From positions 1-13,802 of the forward strand of contig JAWXVF010000063.1 in NCBI GenBank assembly GCA_044425555.1: a stretch of 13,802 nucleotides of DNA. Reading direction: 5' to 3'. This document shows, piece by piece, positions 1 through 8,656 of this stretch (position 1 is its first letter; each line of letters opens with the position of its first letter). Source of the stretch: JAWXVE01 sp044425555. Lineage in GTDB: Bacteria; Bacillota; Clostridia; Lachnospirales; Lachnospiraceae. A program made the position numbers and the translations under genes. The notes under the pieces were generated by a model, which was not told the origin of the DNA, did not search any database, and saw only the letters and a list, made by a program, of their open reading frames with translations.

Positions 1-989
1 TTGCAGGGGATCATATTGTAGCTGCTAAGCAACTATATGGAGGTACTTACAATTTATTTGACAATACGCTGTCAAACTATGGGATTACAACTTCTTTTGT
101 GGATGTTTGTAATTTAGTAGAAATAGAAAGTGCCATTCAACCAAATACAAAAGCAATCTTTGTAGAAAGTTTAAGTAATCCTAATTCGTTAGTAGTAGAT
201 ATTGAGTCCATAGCACAATTAGCACATAGGAATCAGATTCCACTAATCGTAGATAATACCTTTGCAACTCCCTATTTATTAAGACCAATTGAATACGGTG
301 CAGATGTAGTAGTTCATTCTGCAACTAAGTATATTGGTGGACATGGAACTTCTTTAGGTGGATTGATTATTGATGGGGGAAACTTTAATTGGGAAGCTTC
401 GAATAAATTTCCTTCTCTAGTAGAACCAAATCCAAGTTATCATGGGCTTAGTTTTACGAAAGCTTGCGGATCTGTTGCCTATATTACAAAGATTCGAGCT
501 ATTTTATTAAGGGATTTAGGTGCGTGTATTTCTCCTTTTAATGCTTTTTTATTATTGCAGGGAATCGAAACGCTATCCTTAAGAATTGAAAGACATATTG
601 AGAATAGTTTACAAGTGGTAGAGTATTTAAACAACCATGAGAAAGTAGTAAAAGTAAACCATCCAGTGGTTACATTAGATGAGAAACAATATGCATTGTA
701 TCACAAATATTATAAAAGAGGTGCAGGAGCAATTTTTACCTTTGAAATTGATGGGAATGAAGAAGTGGCAAAACAGTTTATTGATAAGTTGCAATTATTT
801 TCTCTTGTAGCAAATGTAGCCGATTTAAAAAGCTTGGTGATACATCCTAAAACAACAACCCATTCACAATTAGAAGAAACACAATTGCATCAACATGGTA
901 TTTATGGAAACACCATACGTTTATCTATTGGTACAGAGCATATAGAAGATATTTTAAATGATTTAGGACAGGCGTTTCATAAAATATAG
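1..989 (+). CDS. metY: O-acetylhomoserine sulfhydrylase (aminocarboxypropyltransferase), 5'-truncated by window edge
   Basis: This is a PLP-dependent enzyme of the Cys/Met metabolism family. It makes L-homocysteine from O-acetyl-L-homoserine and sulfide in the cytosol. The frame is open from base 3, well before the first internal ATG at 99, so the gene starts outside the window. About 328 residues are visible of a family length near 425. Recognisable blocks are the AGDHIVAAKQLYGGT segment at the left edge, LFDNTLSNYGI, VDNTFATPYLLRP, and the cofactor-lysine motif SATKYIGGHGT with the Schiff-base Lys codon at 327-329. The C-terminal HPKTTTHSQL and IRLSIGTEHIEDI are typical of this family. It lies 15 nt before the MetH activation gene and probably shares its transcript, feeding homocysteine to MetH. 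The TFATPYL and HPATTTH-like signatures favour sulfhydrylase over cystathionine gamma-synthase, but this is family knowledge, not proof of substrate. Confidence 0.93.
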   Translation, partial: AGDHIVAAKQLYGGTYNLFDNTLSNYGITTSFVDVCNLVEIESAIQPNTKAIFVESLSNPNSLVVDIESIAQLAHRNQIPLIVDNTFATPYLLRPIEYGADVVVHSATKYIGGHGTSLGGLIIDGGNFNWEASNKFPSLVEPNPSYHGLSFTKACGSVAYITKIRAILLRDLGACISPFNAFLLLQGIETLSLRIERHIENSLQVVEYLNNHEKVVKVNHPVVTLDEKQYALYHKYYKRGAGAIFTFEIDGNEEVAKQFIDKLQLFSLVANVADLKSLVIHPKTTTHSQLEETQLHQHGIYGNTIRLSIGTEHIEDILNDLGQAFHKI

Positions 990-1004
990 TAGGAGTAAAA
1001 CCTT

Positions 1005-1712
1005 ATGAATGTAATAATGGAAAAAGAGCAGTTATTTAAAATAGAAGATATTGCTAGATATTTAGGATATAAATCTGCCAAAATGGAGTCAGAAACCTTA
1101 GAAGTAATAGAAGAAATAAGAGAACTCTTTTGGAACTTGAATAGTTGGAAAGTAGACTATCAAGTGTTTCTTGTTAAACGAACTGGTGAGGAAGTAGGAC
1201 TATTGAATACACCATTTTTCTTCCAAGGAAAGCAGATCAAAGAAATGCTTACAGATTGTGAAGAGTGTATTCTAATGGCAGTTACATTAGGTTCTAGTAT
1301 AGATATGCAACTTCGTAAATTGCAAATTATTGATATGAGCAAAGCTCTGATAGCAGATGCGTGTGCAAGCTCCATGGTGGAATGTATCTGTGACCAATTA
1401 GAAGAAATACTTAAGAAGGATTACCTAGAAAAAGGATTGTATTTTACAGATCGTTTCTCACCAGGATATGGGGATTTTCCACTAGATACTCAAAAAAATT
1501 TTTGTGCCGTACTCCACACTACCAAAAAAGTGGGAATTCATGTGTCTAGTTCTGGAATTATGAATCCGTCTAAATCAATTACTGCAGTCATTGGAATTGC
1601 AAAAGAGCCACAGAAGATGAAAATAAAAGGTTGTGCCTACTGCAACCTTTTAGCCAATTGTAATTATCGAAAAGGAGGAAAAACTTGTAATGGAACAATT
1701 ATTTCAGAATGA
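1005..1712 (+). CDS. Stand-alone methionine synthase activation-domain protein (MetH reactivation)
   Basis: This 235-residue protein corresponds to the C-terminal SAM-binding activation domain of MetH, here a separate gene. In the family this domain binds the cob(II)alamin form of MetH and supports its reductive methylation by S-adenosylmethionine. Residues 150-164 (RFSPGYGDFPLDTQK) match the SAM-binding block seen as the R-x-x-PGY motif in fused MetH. The C-terminus carries a cysteine cluster, Cys210, 213, 219 and 228 (GCAYCN...CNYRKGGKTC), common in the clostridial stand-alone form and possibly metal-binding. The start at 1005 has an AGGAG nine bases upstream; an in-frame ATG at 1017 is an alternative. 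Its 3' end overlaps metH by 23 nt, which suggests coupled translation of the two partners. MetH downstream lacks this domain, which supports the role. Confidence 0.9.
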   Translation: MNVIMEKEQLFKIEDIARYLGYKSAKMESETLEVIEEIRELFWNLNSWKVDYQVFLVKRTGEEVGLLNTPFFFQGKQIKEMLTDCEECILMAVTLGSSIDMQLRKLQIIDMSKALIADACASSMVECICDQLEEILKKDYLEKGLYFTDRFSPGYGDFPLDTQKNFCAVLHTTKKVGIHVSSSGIMNPSKSITAVIGIAKEPQKMKIKGCAYCNLLANCNYRKGGKTCNGTIISE

Positions 1713-4119
1713 ATTTATTATATTAGATGGTGCAATGGGAACCATGCTTCAAAAAAGTGGATTACAATTAGGAGAACGACCAGAAGAATTAAACCTTACG
1801 AATCCTGAATTGATTAAAAGTATTCATAGGGCATATTTAACAGCAGGCAGTCAAATTGTATATGCAAATACTTTTGGTGCTAATCGCCACAAATTAGAAG
1901 GTACTAACTTAGATTTAAGAGAGATTATAACAAATGCCGTTACTATCGCTAAGGAAGAGGCAAAACAGTTTCATGCATACGTTGCACTTGATCTAGGTCC
2001 AATAGGAGAATTACTAGAGCCATCAGGAACCCTTACTTTTGAAGAAGCTTATGAAATCTTCAAAGAAGTGGTTCTTATTGGTGTTCTAGCCGGAGTGGAT
2101 TTAGTAGTTATTGAAACTATGACAGACTTATATGAAGTAAAAGCGGCTGTATTGGCGGTAAAAGAAAATTCTGAATTACCAGTATTTGTGACTATGACTT
2201 TTGAGGAAAACGGGAGAACGTTTACAGGGTGTGGACTAGAAAATATAGCAATTACCTTAACGGGATTAGGGGTAGATGCATTAGGGTTAAATTGTTCTCT
2301 AGGACCTGTGGAAATTCTGCCATTAATAAAAGAATTAGCTACTTATACGAATCTTCCTCTTATTGCAAAACCTAATGCCGGATTACCAGACCCAGAAACA
2401 GGACTTTATAATATGGGAGCAGAGGAATTTGCTAGGGTAATGAAAGAGTATGCTGCAGTAGGTGTGAAAATTCTAGGCGGTTGTTGTGGTACAGATGAAC
2501 AATATATCGCCAATCTTAAGAACGAATTAGAAGGTGTTAAATGTCTTGAGAGAACTTATGAACCTAAAACAAAGTTTTGTTCTGCTACAGAAGTAGTAGT
2601 ATGTGATACAGTACGTGTGATTGGAGAGAGAATTAATCCAACTGGTAAGAAGCGTTTTGTAAAAGCGTTACAAGAACAAGATATGACCTATATTCTAACC
2701 CAAGCTATTGAGCAAGTGGAAGCAGGGGCGGATCTATTAGATGTGAATGTAGGTGCACCAGGATTAAACGAAGCTGAGTTAATGGAAACAGTAGTAAAAG
2801 CGATACAAAGTGTGGTATCTACGCCATTACAAATTGATTCTTCGAAATACGAAGGATTAGAATCAGGACTTCGTGTTTATAATGGAAAACCAATTCTTAA
2901 TTCTGTTAATGGAGAAGAGGAGAAATTAGAACAGATTCTACCCCTTGCCAAAAAGTATGGAGCAGCGATTGTGTGTCTCACCATAGACGAAGAAGGCATT
3001 CCTAAAACGGCACAGAAACGATTTGACATTGCAAATAAAATACTACATAAAGCATTGTCTTATGGAATTCCAAAAGAAGATGTGTTAGTTGATTGCCTTA
3101 CCTTAACCGTATCGGCACAGCAAAAAGATTGTATGGAAACTTTGCAAGCCATGAGTCGTATTAAGGCGGAATTAGGATTAGAACTAGTCTTAGGAGTATC
3201 TAATATTTCCTTTGGGATTCCAAACAGAATGTTGATGAATCATAGCTTTTTAACATTAGCTATGGCACATGGACTTACTTTGCCTATTCTAAATCCTAAT
3301 ACAGCTAGTATGATGGATGCCATTTATGCTTATCGTGTATTGTCAGGGTATGATGTAGATTGTGAAGAGTATGTGGAACGCTATGGAGACTTACCTAATA
3401 CTAGTGGAACTATAACCAAGGATTTGAATGACGGTATTACGGTGCCTAATGGTAATCATAACAGACATAAGATTGCTTCTAATGTATCGAACTCTACAAC
3501 CATACAAGAAGCTATTTTACGTGGATTAGACGAACAAGTTGTGTTACTAGCTAAAGATTTACTTGGTAAAAAAACACCTCTAGAAATTGTAAATGAAACC
3601 TTAATTCCAACTTTAGATATAATTGGTAAAAAATACGAAGTAGGAGAGATTTTCTTACCACAATTAATTCGAAGTGCCAAATCTTCTTGTAAAGCTTTTG
3701 ACTTAATCAAAGAAGAAATTGCTAAAACCAATGAAGAATCCATTTTAAAAGGGCGGATTATCCTTGCCACTGTACAGGGAGATATTCATGATATTGGTAA
3801 AAATATTGTAAAAGTGGTATTAGAAAATTATGGATATGATATTATAGATCTAGGAAAAGATGTGAAGCCTGAAAAAGTGGTACAAACAGCCATAGAGAAA
3901 AACGTTACTTTAATTGGACTTTCTGCATTAATGACCACTACGGTAGAAAGTATGAAATTGACCATAGAAGAACTTCGAAAGTCAGGACATCCTTGTAAAA
4001 TCATGGTAGGTGGTGCAGTCTTAACTCCTGAATATGCGAAGAAAATCGGGGCGGATTTCTATGCTAAAGATGCGAAACAATCGGTGGAAATTGCAAGGGA
4101 AGTGTTAGATGCCTATTGA
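1690..4119 (+). CDS. metH: Cobalamin-dependent methionine synthase lacking the activation domain
   Basis: It transfers the methyl group of 5-methyltetrahydrofolate to homocysteine through methylcobalamin. The 809 residues hold, in order: the homocysteine/zinc domain (about 1-290, with zinc ligands Cys202, Cys265 and Cys266 in NCSLGP and GGCCGT); the pterin-binding domain (about 305-570, starting VIGERINPTGKKRF); the helical cobalamin cap (about 600-685); and the Rossmann cobalamin domain, with the lower-axial ligand His700 in GDIHDIG and a glycine-rich MVGGAVLTP near the end. E. coli-type MetH is about 1,200 residues. The missing part is exactly the activation domain, supplied by the overlapping upstream gene. 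An AGGAGG lies 11 nt before the ATG, inside the upstream gene. I see no convincing terminator after it, so some read-through into leuS is possible. Confidence 0.96.
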   Translation: MEQLFQNEFIILDGAMGTMLQKSGLQLGERPEELNLTNPELIKSIHRAYLTAGSQIVYANTFGANRHKLEGTNLDLREIITNAVTIAKEEAKQFHAYVALDLGPIGELLEPSGTLTFEEAYEIFKEVVLIGVLAGVDLVVIETMTDLYEVKAAVLAVKENSELPVFVTMTFEENGRTFTGCGLENIAITLTGLGVDALGLNCSLGPVEILPLIKELATYTNLPLIAKPNAGLPDPETGLYNMGAEEFARVMKEYAAVGVKILGGCCGTDEQYIANLKNELEGVKCLERTYEPKTKFCSATEVVVCDTVRVIGERINPTGKKRFVKALQEQDMTYILTQAIEQVEAGADLLDVNVGAPGLNEAELMETVVKAIQSVVSTPLQIDSSKYEGLESGLRVYNGKPILNSVNGEEEKLEQILPLAKKYGAAIVCLTIDEEGIPKTAQKRFDIANKILHKALSYGIPKEDVLVDCLTLTVSAQQKDCMETLQAMSRIKAELGLELVLGVSNISFGIPNRMLMNHSFLTLAMAHGLTLPILNPNTASMMDAIYAYRVLSGYDVDCEEYVERYGDLPNTSGTITKDLNDGITVPNGNHNRHKIASNVSNSTTIQEAILRGLDEQVVLLAKDLLGKKTPLEIVNETLIPTLDIIGKKYEVGEIFLPQLIRSAKSSCKAFDLIKEEIAKTNEESILKGRIILATVQGDIHDIGKNIVKVVLENYGYDIIDLGKDVKPEKVVQTAIEKNVTLIGLSALMTTTVESMKLTIEELRKSGHPCKIMVGGAVLTPEYAKKIGADFYAKDAKQSVEIAREVLDAY

Positions 4120-4186
4120 CAAATAAGTAGGTATTGTATTACGCTATAGTAAGTTAAATGTGATAGAGTGAAAATAAAATTCACAT

Positions 4187-4213
4187 ATGTTTATATAAAC
4201 GGAGGATAATAAC
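4187..4213 (+). promoter_or_regulatory. leuS leader: 12-nt palindrome abutting the ribosome binding site
   Basis: The perfect palindrome GTTTATATAAAC (4189-4200) ends directly against the leuS Shine-Dalgarno GGAGG (4201-4205), eight bases before the ATG at 4214. A second short inverted repeat, GTGAA/TTCAC, lies just upstream. The whole metH-leuS gap is 94 nt, too short for a T-box leader, and I see no T-box sequence. A TTGACA overlaps the metH stop (4116-4121), but the nearest TATAGT (4145-4150) is 23 bp away, so I do not call a firm promoter. Confidence 0.3.
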
Positions 4214-6628
4214 ATGGCAACACCGTATAACCACAGAGAAATAGAGAGAAAATGGCACGATCACTGGCAACAACATCCAGTGAATATTAATGATGGGAAG
4301 AAACCGAAATATTACTGTTTAGATATGTTTCCATATCCATCTGGAAATGGACTACATGTAGGACATTGGAGAGGTTACGTAATCTCAGATGTTTGGAGTC
4401 GATACAAATTATTAAATGGACACTATATCATTCATCCTATGGGATGGGATGCGTTCGGTCTTCCGGCTGAGAACTATGCTATTAAAATGGGAGTGCATCC
4501 AGCTAAATCTACAGCAGAAAATGTATCCAATATTAAGAAGCAAATTGACGAAATTGCAGCGTTATATGATTGGGATATGGAAGTAAATACCACGGATCCT
4601 GATTTCTATAAATGGACCCAATGGATTTTTGTGAAAATGTTTAAGGCAGGACTAGCTTATGAAAAAGAAATGCCAATTAACTGGTGTCCTTCTTGTAAAA
4701 CAGGGTTAGCCAATGAAGAAGTGGTAGATGGGAAATGTGAACGTTGCTCTGAAGAAGTAACTAAGAAAAATCTAAAACAATGGATGCTAAAGATTACGGA
4801 ATACGCAGATCGTTTATTAGCTGACCTTGACACCCTAGATTGGCCAGATAAAGTAAAGAAAATGCAAGCCGACTGGATTGGAAAATCATACGGTGCAGAA
4901 GTTGATTTTGTAGTTGATGGAATGAATGAGAAGATCACTGTCTATACAACACGTCCAGATACTTTATATGGAGCAACCTTTATGGTGTTAGCCCCTGAAC
5001 ATGAATTAGCTACTAAGTTAGCAACGAAAGAACAAGAGAAAGCGGTAGAACAATACATCTATGATGCGTCCATGAAATCCAATGTAGATCGCTTACAAGA
5101 TAAAGAAAAAACAGGAGTATTTACAGGAAGTTATGCAATCAATCCTTTAAATGGAGAGAAAACACCAATTTGGTTATCCGATTACGTATTGGCAGATTAT
5201 GGAACAGGTGCTATTATGTGTGTTCCTGCTCACGATGATCGTGACTTTGAATTTGCAACGAAATTCAACATTCCAATTATACAAGTTATCGCCAAAGATG
5301 GAGTAGTAATTGAAAACATGACAGAAGCCTATAGAGAAGCAGTGGGTATTATGGTAAATTCTGGTGAATGGAATGGAATGGAATCCTCTGTTTTGAAAAA
5401 AGAAGGTCCTGCTATGATTGAAAAGGCTGGATTTGGTAAGAAAACTACTAACTACAAATTACGTGATTGGGTATTCTCAAGACAACGTTACTGGGGAGAA
5501 CCAATTCCAATTATACATTGCCCTAAGTGTGGGTGCGTACCAGTTCCAGAAGAAGAACTTCCTTTATTATTACCAGAAGTAGAATCTTATCAACCAACAG
5601 GAACAGGAGAATCTCCGCTTGCTGATATTACAGAGTGGGTAAATACTACTTGTCCTACGTGTGGAGAGTCGGCGAAAAGAGAAACTAACACCATGCCACA
5701 ATGGGCAGGTTCATCATGGTACTTCTTACGTTATGTAGATAGTCATAACACGAAGGAACTAGTGAATAAAGAAAAAGCAAAAGAATTACTACCCGTGGAT
5801 ATGTATATTGGTGGAGTAGAACATGCCGTTTTGCATCTATTATATTCAAGATTCTACACCAAGTTCTTGTTTGATATTGGAGTAGTAGACTTTGAAGAAC
5901 CATTTACGAAATTATTCAATCAAGGAATGATTACAGGGAAAAATGGAATTAAAATGAGTAAGTCAAAAGGAAACGTAGTGTCACCAGATGAACTTGTAAT
6001 GGATTACGGATGCGATTCCCTTAGATTGTATGAATTATTTGTAGGACCTCCAGAATTAGATTCTGAATGGGATGATCGTGGAATTGAAGGTGTCTACCGT
6101 TTCTTAAATCGCTTCTGGAATCTAGTCAACGACCATAAAGACAGTGGAGTAGAAGCTACTAAGGAAATGATAAAAGTTCGTAACAAAATGATTTATGATA
6201 TTACGAATCGCTTGACCAATTTCAGTTTAAATACCGTTGTATCAGGTTTCATGGAATACAACAATAAGTTAATTGATATGGCAAAAAATGGTGGAATCGA
6301 CAAAGAAACCTTAGAGACAGCTATTATTTTATTATCTCCATTTATTCCACATATGAGTGAAGAACTTTATGAACAACTTGGCCATGCCGAAAGTGTCTTT
6401 ACAGCAAAATGGCCAGTACATGATGAAGCTGCTATGGTAGATGATGAAAAAGAAGTAGCTGTTCAAATCAATGGTAAGACGAAAGTAGTGGTGAAAATGC
6501 CAGTAGACATTTCGAAAGAAGATGCCATTGCCTTAGGAAAAGAATCCTTAGGTGATAAATTAACTGGAAACGTTGTAAAAGAAATCTACGTGCCAGGAAG
6601 AATAGTAAACATTGTAGTGAAAATGTAA
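4214..6628 (+). CDS. leuS: Leucine--tRNA ligase
   Basis: This class Ia aminoacyl-tRNA synthetase charges tRNA-Leu with leucine and edits mischarged tRNA. The 804 residues are full length for a bacterial LeuRS. The HIGH-type motif is HVGH at 48-51 (preceded by MFPYPSGNGL), and KMSKS is at 580-584. A zinc-binding insertion has Cys158/161 and Cys175/178, and a second pair of CxxC motifs lies after the editing domain (HCPKCGC and TCPTCGE). The CP1 editing domain shows TTRPDT at 245-250 and AHDDRDFEFA at 339-348, the conserved editing-site blocks, so proofreading looks intact. GGAGG eight bases before the ATG supports the start. It is followed by a strong terminator and then by the integrated element. 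Confidence 0.98.
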   Translation: MATPYNHREIERKWHDHWQQHPVNINDGKKPKYYCLDMFPYPSGNGLHVGHWRGYVISDVWSRYKLLNGHYIIHPMGWDAFGLPAENYAIKMGVHPAKSTAENVSNIKKQIDEIAALYDWDMEVNTTDPDFYKWTQWIFVKMFKAGLAYEKEMPINWCPSCKTGLANEEVVDGKCERCSEEVTKKNLKQWMLKITEYADRLLADLDTLDWPDKVKKMQADWIGKSYGAEVDFVVDGMNEKITVYTTRPDTLYGATFMVLAPEHELATKLATKEQEKAVEQYIYDASMKSNVDRLQDKEKTGVFTGSYAINPLNGEKTPIWLSDYVLADYGTGAIMCVPAHDDRDFEFATKFNIPIIQVIAKDGVVIENMTEAYREAVGIMVNSGEWNGMESSVLKKEGPAMIEKAGFGKKTTNYKLRDWVFSRQRYWGEPIPIIHCPKCGCVPVPEEELPLLLPEVESYQPTGTGESPLADITEWVNTTCPTCGESAKRETNTMPQWAGSSWYFLRYVDSHNTKELVNKEKAKELLPVDMYIGGVEHAVLHLLYSRFYTKFLFDIGVVDFEEPFTKLFNQGMITGKNGIKMSKSKGNVVSPDELVMDYGCDSLRLYELFVGPPELDSEWDDRGIEGVYRFLNRFWNLVNDHKDSGVEATKEMIKVRNKMIYDITNRLTNFSLNTVVSGFMEYNNKLIDMAKNGGIDKETLETAIILLSPFIPHMSEELYEQLGHAESVFTAKWPVHDEAAMVDDEKEVAVQINGKTKVVVKMPVDISKEDAIALGKESLGDKLTGNVVKEIYVPGRIVNIVVKM

Positions 6629-6713
6629 GATATCATAGGACATATCAAGTAACAAGTAAAAATGGTTACTGATTGGGTCATACCCATAAAGATGTTTTCT
6701 AATTTTATAATTT

Positions 6714-6743
6714 GCAGTAGGATTTTGTCCTACTGCATTTTTT
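6714..6743 (+). terminator. Intrinsic terminator after leuS, overlapping the recombinase stop
   Basis: The 9-bp perfect stem GCAGTAGGA / TCCTACTGC (6714-6722 and 6728-6736) with a TTTTG loop is followed by ATTTTTTTA. This fits rho-independent termination of + strand transcription 86 nt after leuS. On the - strand the stem is not followed by a T-run, so it is not a good terminator for the recombinase. The T-tract includes the complement of the recombinase TAA stop (6742-6744). Confidence 0.85.
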
Positions 6744-8352
6744 ATATCTTCCCAAGAAAGTTGAAGTATATATCTATTTCTTGGGTATAATCTTTTTTCT
6801 TGTGTGGTTCACTTCTCTCGTGAACAACGATCTTTTCAATAAGTTCACGAACTATTTCTGCTGACAACTCTTTAATGTCAGTATATTTATCAATAATTTT
6901 TATGAACCTATCTGTGTTTAACATTTTTGTTTGCTCAGTTTCTATACTTGTTTGAAGAACTTCAACTTTTGTTGCAAGTTCTTCTTTTTCCTTTTCATAA
7001 CCATCAATAAGCATTTTAAACTGTTCATCAGATATATTACCTAATGCCATCTGCTCAAATGTTTTCTTAAATATTGTGTCAATTTCGTCAAGTCGCTTTT
7101 TACTTTTTTCCATATCTCTAGTTTGTGATAAAAGCTGTTGTCTGACTTTTGCTTCTTGATTTTGCATAGTTTTGTCTAAGAACTTACTCTTATCAGACTT
7201 GATTTCTTTGATTAGAGAGTTGATTTTGATAATAACTAGCTGATGTAGCAATTCGACACGAACTGTATGTGCTGTACAAGCTTGTACACTACTTTTATTG
7301 CGATATGTACTGCAAGTGTAGGTGTGTTGTTCTGTTTTCATACTACCAGCCCTACAAAGATAATGCTTTTTACCACAAGTTTCACATTCTATTAAACCAG
7401 AAAATATATCTTGTTCTCCCATTTTATTAGGTCTACGCTTCGTGCTTCTGACATTTTGAACGATATCCCAAGTATCGTTATCAATAATAGCTTCGTGAGT
7501 ATTTTCAAATCTTAACCATTTATCTTTAGGTATAGTTTTATATTTCTTGCTTTTAAAAGATGGTCGATAAGTTTTGCAACTAACCGTTCTACCGATATAT
7601 TCTTCAAGCTCTAAAATATGTACAACAGTAGCTTGCTCCCAATCATATAATCTATCTTCTTGTAGATGTGGGTGATATTTGCCATAGGTTTGGAAGTTAT
7701 AAATCGCAGGTCTTAAAATTTGTTTTTCTTTAAGAATTCTTGCGATTTTACTTGGACCTAATCCACTCGCGCACAGTTCGAATATATATTTCACGATTGG
7801 TGCTGTTTCTTCATTTGGAATAAGCTTTTTCTTGTTGTTTGGATCTTTTTTATAACCATAAGGAGCTGATGTGCCAATACGTTCACCACGATTTGCTGCA
7901 GCATGAATAACTGCTTTAATCTTTCTGCTAGTATCTCTTGCGTGATATTCATTGAATACATCTTTAAACGCCATCATTTCATCAGTGCCATTTATTGTAT
8001 CAATATTATCATTGATAGCTATGTATCTAACACCACAATCAACAAACTTTTCCTCGACAAGATAACCAACTCTAAGCCTATCTCGACCTAAGCGTGAATG
8101 GTCTTTCACAATCAAAGTATCAACATTTCCAAACTCAATTTCTTCTTCGAGTTTTTTCCAATCAGGTCTATTGAAATTAGAACCAGAATAACCATCATCA
8201 CACCAAACCTTGATATTTGTAAATCCATTATTCTTTGCGTAGTCGGTTAATATTTGGCGTTGATTTACAATACTTAGCGAATCACCTTTAAGCATATCCT
8301 CTTGACTTAATCTACAATATAAAGCTGTAATTTTTTGTTCTTGCTGTACCAT
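6742..8352 (-). CDS. Large serine recombinase (TndX/TnpX-like) with DUF4368-type C-terminus
   Basis: This site-specific recombinase probably excises and integrates the element through a 5'-phosphoserine intermediate. Its 536 residues are close to TndX of Tn5397 and shorter than TnpX of Tn4451. The N-terminal resolvase domain (about 8-150) has the nucleophile Ser16 in YCRLSQED, plus DDGYSG at 52-57 and KDHSRLGRD at 83-91, all catalytic-core blocks. Next are the recombinase DNA-binding domain (about 165-300), a zinc-ribbon with Cys323/Cys326 and Cys347/Cys359, a charged coiled-coil stretch (about 395-480) and the end VVHERSE...EIDIYFNFLGKI typical of DUF4368. AAAGGA six bases before the ATG supports the start. 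It is the last - strand gene, its stop lying within 115 nt of leuS, as expected for an integrase at the element end. Confidence 0.93.
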   Translation of the reverse strand: MVQQEQKITALYCRLSQEDMLKGDSLSIVNQRQILTDYAKNNGFTNIKVWCDDGYSGSNFNRPDWKKLEEEIEFGNVDTLIVKDHSRLGRDRLRVGYLVEEKFVDCGVRYIAINDNIDTINGTDEMMAFKDVFNEYHARDTSRKIKAVIHAAANRGERIGTSAPYGYKKDPNNKKKLIPNEETAPIVKYIFELCASGLGPSKIARILKEKQILRPAIYNFQTYGKYHPHLQEDRLYDWEQATVVHILELEEYIGRTVSCKTYRPSFKSKKYKTIPKDKWLRFENTHEAIIDNDTWDIVQNVRSTKRRPNKMGEQDIFSGLIECETCGKKHYLCRAGSMKTEQHTYTCSTYRNKSSVQACTAHTVRVELLHQLVIIKINSLIKEIKSDKSKFLDKTMQNQEAKVRQQLLSQTRDMEKSKKRLDEIDTIFKKTFEQMALGNISDEQFKMLIDGYEKEKEELATKVEVLQTSIETEQTKMLNTDRFIKIIDKYTDIKELSAEIVRELIEKIVVHERSEPHKKKDYTQEIDIYFNFLGKI

Positions 8353-8384
8353 AATACATCCTTTCTTCTGTACAGCTAAGAAAT

Positions 8385-8413
8385 TTCATTGTATATCTAT
8401 ATTTTACAGTGAA
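8385..8413. promoter_or_regulatory. Dyad symmetry upstream of the recombinase gene
   Basis: Arms TTCATTGTA (8385-8393) and TACAGTGAA (8405-8413) form an inverted repeat, eight of nine positions complementary, separated by an AT-rich 11-bp centre. It lies 33 nt before the recombinase start in the 84-nt gap after the 71-codon gene. The position suggests an operator or an AT-rich promoter region controlling excision. No clear -35/-10 pair could be assigned. Confidence 0.35.
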
Positions 8414-8436
8414 TCTCTCTTAGCGTCCAGATATTT

Positions 8437-8652
8437 TTACAAATTACTTGATTCTTTATCTACCAACCTTTGAATTTTATCTTCAATAGTAGTATTTGTA
8501 TCGTTTTTAAAAAACGTATTTACTATAAACTTAACGCCTCCCAAAAGTATCCATTCGATATCTTCTCGTGTGGCGTCACCACGATTATCTTTCATTATTT
8601 CAATTGTTCTGTTTATTAGTTTCTTAAAACCTATTTTAAATTTATTAATCAT
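8437..8652 (-). CDS. Small basic protein of unknown function (71 aa)
   Basis: I do not recognise this gene with confidence. The start at 8652 is chosen because GGGAGAGG lies about seven bases upstream and the ATG follows the previous gene's TAG by only four bases; a longer version from 8715 would lie inside the upstream gene. The protein has a basic N-terminus (NKFKIGFKKLINRTIEIMK), then DNRGDATREDIEWILLGGVKFIV, a short hydrophobic stretch, and a charged C-terminus. The layout (basic helix, RGD/E, a hydrophobic segment, an acidic-polar tail) recalls small proteins such as DUF6133 in clostridial conjugative elements, but the hydrophobic part is short and carries a lysine, so this is only a resemblance. 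It is probably co-transcribed with the 104-codon gene before it. Confidence 0.55.
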   Translation of the reverse strand: MINKFKIGFKKLINRTIEIMKDNRGDATREDIEWILLGGVKFIVNTFFKNDTNTTIEDKIQRLVDKESSNL

Positions 8653-8656
8653 AATT

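Noticed and set aside
4120..4213. T-box leader for leuS
   Set aside because: The gap is only 94 nt and contains no T-box sequence or antiterminator; T-box leaders are longer.
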